A DNA stretch of 64,000 nt from Adiantum capillus-veneris. Its lineage: Eukaryota; Streptophyta; Polypodiopsida; Polypodiales; Pteridaceae. This document shows positions 56,641 to 64,000 of this stretch, one piece after another (position 1 is the stretch's first letter; every line of letters begins with the position of its first letter). The position numbers were made by a program, and so were the translations under genes. The stretch is taken from the NCBI GenBank assembly GCA_014529385.2, contig CM043966.1:96472587-96536586 (forward strand), in the 5' to 3' direction. The notes below the pieces were generated by a model. It had not been told where the DNA came from, searched no databases, and saw nothing but the letters and a program-made list of their open reading frames with translations.

Positions 56641-58071
56641 AGGTGGACATGCACACTAAAGATGCATCCAATGTATGCTCTATATAGGTAGGTCTTGACC
56701 CCTATATATACAGGACCCCTTTCCATGTGATTAGTTTTCCTTTGTCCTCCTAGTGTAGATCCTAACCTTTAGGCTTGCAGTCTCTAGGATCCTAGCCACT
56801 AGTATCATAGGCCACCTATTCTAGATTGTGTCTTGAAATTATTCCCCCTTAAAGAATAGTTTTTGTCCTTGAAAAGAAGAGTAAAACTATCATCTCTAAT
56901 GTTTCCACTTTTTTTCAAATATTGGGTCTAATATAAGCATTACTTTGCTAACATCTGAAAAAATATAAGCAACATGTCTTACATTTGGTCCAAGCTTCAT
57001 GTTTTAAAGGGCACTTGGGCTAAACATACACAATCACCTTGTATGAAGATGATAAAAAATGCATCATACCTTATTAGCTTTTGTAGTCATAGAGAACAAT
57101 CAAAAGAATGAAGTCTTCTTGGAAGCAACCAAATGTTTAGATTATTCAAAATATGGATGAACTAAAGCTTGTGTAGCACAACAAAGGTTTAGAATCCATG
57201 ATTCAAGTATTCACAGTTAAACTTTTCACTCACTTGACTTTAGGATCATAGTCATTGAGTCCAATATTCGTCCTAGGATCCTACTCCTAAAATCTTAATG
57301 ACTGCCTTAGGATTATGATTAGAACTAGGTAATCATAGATTGCTTGTAAAGGCCTAACAAAGAGAATGATTGGCACTTTGGACCACCTAACACACAAAAT
57401 TTTTATGGAGATATGTTTCTAGTCCCTAAGGAGCTCCCATGATCTCCACATTTGGAATATGACCCTACATGGGTAGATATGCTTGTATCAATTCGGTTCA
57501 TCACTCCAAAGAGTGGAGCTATGAGTGGAGTATCTTAAAGTTCATTGTCTTTGAAATACAAAGGATCCTTACTTCATTTTAACTCTTCACACGAAGGTAT
57601 AGGGGTTCATCATGCTTACCTTGGTCTTAAGGAGATGTTATGCGACTCTTGTAATACAAAGAGTTTCTTGTATCTCTAGCAAGAATCTATTGTACTATAA
57701 TGTTTTTGTAAGATATTGTAGTAGTAGAAACTATCCTATACACCAAAAGAATTACTGTCCTTGTAGCTTAATGATTCTTTCACTTAGCCTAGGTATTGCA
57801 AAAGTATTTCCAACCCTTTCTTATGCTCAATACTTGCAAGCATGATACCCAACTTGTGTTACGAGGATAGTCAAGATATCTCTTTTCATATGTAGAAATT
57901 CTCTACTAAACTAAATTGTCCTTTGTGGATGATAATGCTCAATTCAAACCTACAAATGGATAACTAGCTCTTAAGTCACATCCAATTCCTCCATTGCAAC
58001 TTCATGTGAAAACTTTGTGACAAGTTGAGTTTCAAAAATATAAATTTGAAAAGATCACTAGCTGTAGAAAA

Positions 58072-58133
<62 letters not shown>

Positions 58134-59197
58134 CAAGTCACTCTTGGAATTCTTCAAACATAACCTTCTAAGTTGCTGATAGTTGGGACTAAATCTCCTC
58201 GAAAGATTGTCTCCAAAAATCACCCTCACAAACTTGCTTGTAAGAAGATGATATTGTACTAACACTCTTTCCATCAATCATCCATTGTACATTTAGTGTA
58301 TCATGCATCCTAGTGAAAAGCACCTCTTAATTGTACCAATTTTGAACAAATTTAACTGTTCTCATAGAAAATTTCTCTTTGAGAAAATGGGAAAGTAGCA
58401 TCTGCCTACATAAGTTTTTTCCTCCCATTTTGACAAAAGACATATAGAAAAATAATAATATAATTGAGTTTTATCTAGAACCAGTTGGTCCATACATGTT
58501 TAGTGTCCAAAAGTGCATAGAATATTGATTTTGATTGAAGTTCAAGACCATAATTAACATCAGTCTTTGGTACTCTATACAATATGCACTTTGATGCTTG
58601 TACATCCATGTATGTTGTTCGACAAAAGATGGGGTCAACTTCGAGGAATCCCAAATCCCGAGAAATTTTTTCCGAGCGCTAACTAAACCAAGCAAAATTT
58701 AGCAATGTACTATTTCAAAAAGCCCAAACTAGTCAAGGTACTTCTACGCATAATTTTCATAATCATTCACATATGTGTTTTTAGTTAGTTCTTACACTCT
58801 ATCAAGCATAGATAGAGGTGATGGATATTAAGTTGAAAATAGGCAATGGTAGCACATTGCAAAGGAGACAAAGGATTTAACTAATGTACCATTAGGGAGT
58901 TCTCTTTAGTATTAATGTGGCTAATATTTCTTGTGTCAGAATGTAGTGACAAAGGGATGAATGTGTATAATGCAGCTCATAGAAGCAAGACATATTTAGA
59001 ACACGAGGGACAAGCTTACTACAGTAAGGGCCCTCATAAACTTTCAAGCCTAAGAAGTCACATGGTATGGAAAAAGAATTGTCACCGTGCAATCTTGTTG
59101 GGCTTTTTCAAGAAAGCATTATGAGGGTAGCTTGCATGTTTTCGTTGCAATTTCTACCACTAGCACATCCACCTCAATCCTAGTTATGTGCCATCTC

Positions 59198-59199
<2 letters not shown>
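56641..59199. other. No gene recognised
   Basis: AT-rich sequence with (GA)n at 58075-58131. Several 60-80 codon frames were seen but none shows a motif. Confidence 0.5.

Positions 59200-59257
<58 letters not shown>
59200..59257. repeat. (TG)n microsatellite
   Basis: About 29 pure GT units. Confidence 0.95.
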
Positions 59258-59260
<3 letters not shown>

Positions 59261-59479
59261 ATATACCCATTATGCCCCTTGCAAGTTTTCGAGTGAGGAT
59301 CAAATTTGATTATATTCAATCTTTTTTCCTTCACATTTTTATCCGGTTGACATAGCAAAGACAACAACTCTTGCCAAAGCAGTAGCTCCTAGAAAAAGGA
59401 GTAGGTAGCTGGGGAGGAACCCACATACATCCATTGCATTCTAAGATAGGATCCCTTGTCATATATCGTCATGCCACAG

Positions 59480-59575
59480 TGGGTTTACTTTTTAAAAAAT
59501 GGGGATTGAGTCGAACCATCATTCTAGGACTGTGAGTCCAACACATTAACGTTATGTTACCTAGTTGGGGGGTGA
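59480..59575 (-). other. Degenerate tRNA-like (SINE fragment) sequence
   Basis: On the minus strand, CTAGGTAACATAACGTTAAT, GTTGGACTCACAGTCCTAGA and GATGGTTCGACTC resemble a tRNA D-arm, anticodon arm and B-box. Acceptor-stem pairing is not evident. It is probably a tRNA-derived SINE remnant. Confidence 0.35.
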
Positions 59576-59757
59576 CCAAAGCACAGGCCACCCTGAAGTA
59601 ACCGTTAGTTTTGTCTATATTTATTAAAAGTGGATTTCCTTGAGATACAAATAATATAAAAAAGGCCATTGTCAAAGAAAACTAGGCAATAGCTTTTGTT
59701 AAGGCAAAGCCTGGAGTAACAGAATCAAATAATTGTTTGTCTAATGATAGATTTCAA

Positions 59758-60480
59758 GCTTGAGGGCTTGTCAAAGGACTAAATAGGTTTCCAATACCTA
59801 CTGCTACTCCTTTTCTCATTCTTGGGTTCATCCTTGCCATTCTCTTTTTTGGAAAGCGGGAAGGGGCAAAGCCAGGAAATCCCCCCTAGTGCTTCCTATT
59901 CTTCAGGGTCATTATCGCCCGACTAGTATCCTGACCATTCCCTTTATTTTCAAAAGCAGTGTCTTCCTCCAGTTTTGGTCCCCTACATAAGGGGTCCACC
60001 ATGTAGTTAAAGCCTAATTCACATCTGGCCTCGTCCCCTTCTAGAGTGGAGTCGTTATCCTTGATTTCATGAGTATCCCCTCCAAAATCCTCTTCCCATA
60101 ATGGTTCTCGGCCCTCGAAGATGATGGAGGAGGAGAAAAAGATAAATCTTTTGTCAGAGTCGAGCCTTTTTTGGGGCCCTAATGATAGGAGGACTCCGCT
60201 TCCGGAATGTCTTTTGAACAGGTCGAAATTGGAAGAAGAGAAGTAACAATGGGAAACCCGTGTATGTTATGAATACCTCATACCCATTTCTTATCCCCTG
60301 GGAAGGAATCCTTGGCAATAAAGATACAATATTCAATATGAACTCCCGAATCACTTTAAAGTAGCACTGTACGGGTAAACCTCGAAACAATGAAGGTGCC
60401 TGTTTTAGGTAGCCGAATTCATTAGAAACCCCCGACGGCCAATCATGGAACGGGTTAGGCTTTTTGAAGTTTCAATTGTT
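59758..60480. other. Unassigned tract, possibly organellar in origin
   Basis: Base composition is more balanced and simple repeats are absent. The minus strand encodes a 78-codon frame (60390-60154) beginning MFRGLPVQCYFKVIREFILN with a hydrophobic stretch (GFPLLLLFFQF). The style recalls plant mitochondrial DNA, but I recognise no gene. Confidence 0.2.
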
Positions 60481-60965
60481 GTCAACATCCTTCTCTTCTC
60501 TCAAGATTCACTCCTCTTGTGACCCATTCAAATTTCAATATTCCATAAATTGGAAATTTGGAATAGAAGCCCCACAATGCACATTGTAAGCGAGGCACTA
60601 TCTGTCAAGGTCCAAGGTCGGGGGGCAGCCAATCTGGGCCGCCCACCTCTGTACATTCCTGAGTGGAAATTCAATAATGCATTGTTGGATCTGCAAAAAC
60701 TCGGCATTCAGAAAGGGCAACATCGCCAGATTGTTGACAAGTCAGTGCATGGAATTTGAGTAACCGCACAACAACTGAGACTCTAACAAATCATCACATA
60801 GAATATCTAAGCAAGAACTGATAACGATAGTAGAGTTGCTGTGTTGCTGACATGTCAGCATGCTAAATACGTAAAAGCTTATGAATAGTGGGACTGTTGT
60901 GTAGCTGACACATCATCATGTAGAATCTGTGATCATGGCCCCCCTCCCCTGCACCATGACGGCCA

Positions 60966-61085
60966 GGAATGGTCACTTGTTGACCATTCACCCGGAAATC
61001 CACGCTCCTGCACGGCTCCCGCGACCTCGATCGATCTCCATGCAGTCGCATGGATTCTGGGGAATTGTTAGCAAGTGACCATTCC
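60966..61085. repeat. 120-bp imperfect stem-loop
   Basis: GGAATGGTCACTTG at 60966 pairs with CAAGTGACCATTCC at the other end (61072-61085). Pairing continues with scattered mismatches for nearly 50 bases per arm (AC-ATTC-CC, ATCCA-GC, CTGCA-GG), leaving a small loop near 61020-61030. It could be a MITE or a small-RNA precursor hairpin. Confidence 0.7.
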
Positions 61086-61264
61086 CTACCCCGTAATAAG
61101 ATCAAGGCTAAAAAAATACGTTTTCCCCAACCTAAGAAAATAAGGGAAAACTTGAATTTCTCTTGGTTTTTTAGGTCAAAATTTGAAGACTAAAACTTGT
61201 GTATATTTCTTCGTTTTTTGCTAATTGCATTGGACCTTGGTTTTTTTGTTTACACTAAAATTCC

Positions 61265-62800
<1,536 letters not shown>

Positions 62801-64000
62801 TTGGAAGCAATCCTTTGTTTTAGAATTTGTTTTCAAGAGGCTAAACACTTCATGAATATGCCTTTAAGGTTGGGTTTAGAACACCTAGTAGTAGAGAGAA
62901 AGGGTCCAGGCTGGAGCAAAATGTTTGGTCAACAGAGAAAAACGCCTCTTTTGGACCCACAAGAACTTGGGTGGCACCCTCCCCCTCAGAAATGAGAACC
63001 TACTGAGTGACTTTGTAGCGGAAAACGTGGAGAGTGCAGTTCAAATCTCTCACTTGCCATAGAATGTGCCTGAAATTTTACACTACGTTAATTTTATCGG
63101 TGGATTGATTTGCTTCTATTTTTAATAGAATTGCTACATCCATCCCTTGTGAACAAGAAGCCTGTTCCTCTTAAAAACCCCTTATCCTTGAATGTTTTAC
63201 TAATAAAGTACACCCTTTTTCAACTCAATTTATAATTTTTTTCCTAAAACCATTTTATGGTACCCTTGTGGAGCTAGATGACAGCTCTTGATTTTTTGTC
63301 AGGCTCATCTTAACTAGGCCAAAGGCTTGGTTTGACAATGGGATGGCAGCAAGGATGTGTCGTTTGACATATAGCAAATGCATTCACAATAGAAAATCTT
63401 TTCACCTCTTGGCCTAACAATTTTTGGCCGATATATCCCCCCGACCCTCACAAACTGAGAAGATAGTAACCATGTAGTGTGCCAAATGGGCTCCAAAGGC
63501 ATTCTTGTCGTCACCGTAGACCATTGCACTTGTTCGTCTAGGATAGTTGCCACTTTTGCCTTAACTTGACATGGCAAGGGAGAGTGGGAGAGCCAAACAC
63601 CTCCCTCTTCCATCACAATGTATGAATCTCCCTGTTCCATTTTTAATGACAAATCTGGAAATCTCTCTCTTCTTTCTTGATCCTCTCAAAACTTGGAGTG
63701 ATTGTTGATGTAGAGCCCTTGTAGCGGCTGCTATTGTGCAGCAAGACTCTATCCTCTCTCATGTGAAACCTACTGTTCTCTTTGAAGTGATGAAGCCTTG
63801 TGGTCTTTCTTGTGTCTCCTCCATTCCTCTCACTCTCTCTCTACTCCCTATCTCTAGTAGTGTATGCCAATGCCAAAGAATGTGTACTACTTGGGTGATT
63901 GCCATGGGTATTGATCTTGATCACTTTTTGGTTTGCTCGGAAGTTTTTTCTCGGTGTTTTGTAAGACTTGTCAACTTCTAGCTATGGCAAGTCTTGAGAT
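62801..64000. other. No gene recognised
   Basis: A tRNA B-box-like AGTTCAAATCTCTCAC lies at about 63038, preceded by TGACTTTGTAGCGG, and may be a SINE remnant. Short CT runs occur near 63660 and 63830. No supported gene was found. Confidence 0.45.

Noticed and set aside
63038-63060. tRNA gene from a B-box-like AGTTCAAATCTC
   Set aside because: No clear A box or stem pairing was found. At most it is a SINE remnant.

Overview
The window looks like nuclear DNA of a land plant with a large, repeat-rich genome. The support is a multi-exon plant-type pyruvate decarboxylase gene with GT-AG introns, a Ty3/gypsy chromovirus-type LTR retrotransposon primed by initiator tRNA-Met, PIF/Harbinger and copia relics, and very abundant (GA)n/(CT)n microsatellites. 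A seed-free plant such as a fern is my favoured guess, but this is inference; nothing here fixes the species. There is no prokaryotic signal.

Layout. 1-1121 is microsatellite. 2198-3610 and 1122-2055 hold minus-strand relics of an unrecognised protein family. 3611-16921 is mostly non-coding with tandem repeats, degenerate copia and gypsy fragments and a broken transit-peptide-like exon. 16922-38581 is one LTR retrotransposon (LTRs 16922-18498 and 36978-38581) split between protease and reverse transcriptase by a second element. 40577-43844 is the only clearly intact host gene, pyruvate decarboxylase on the minus strand, 7 exons, 588 aa. 44255-50438 is a segmental copy of 55515-56150 that is interrupted by a 5.5-kb terminal-inverted-repeat (TIR) element. 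51400-54082 is a decayed PIF/Harbinger element. 54083-64000 is non-coding, with (GA)n, (TG)n and a hairpin/(CT)n satellite region at 61265-62800.

The most notable object is a 12.76-kb DNA transposon at 20864-33627, nested in the retrotransposon. It has perfect 22-bp terminal inverted repeats and a 4-bp ATGT target duplication, and removing it restores the retrotransposon reading frame exactly. Its right half encodes a two-exon transposase on the minus strand (32998-28083, three in-frame stops). Its left half encodes three apparently intact plus-strand genes: a coiled-coil protein, a RING-like zinc protein with a basic tail, and an FCP1/SCP-like HAD phosphatase. Dense palindromic arrays built on CCACTT/AAGTGG lie in the introns of the outermost genes and at the convergent junction. 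The four-gene architecture, the phosphatase cargo and the internal palindrome arrays do not match any transposon I know in detail.

The nesting gives a relative history: the retrotransposon inserted first, the DNA transposon entered its pol region, and a small tRNA-derived element later entered the 5' UTR intron of the coiled-coil gene. Many decayed genes carry in-frame stops explicable by C-to-T change, often CGA to TGA, as expected of methylated repeat DNA.
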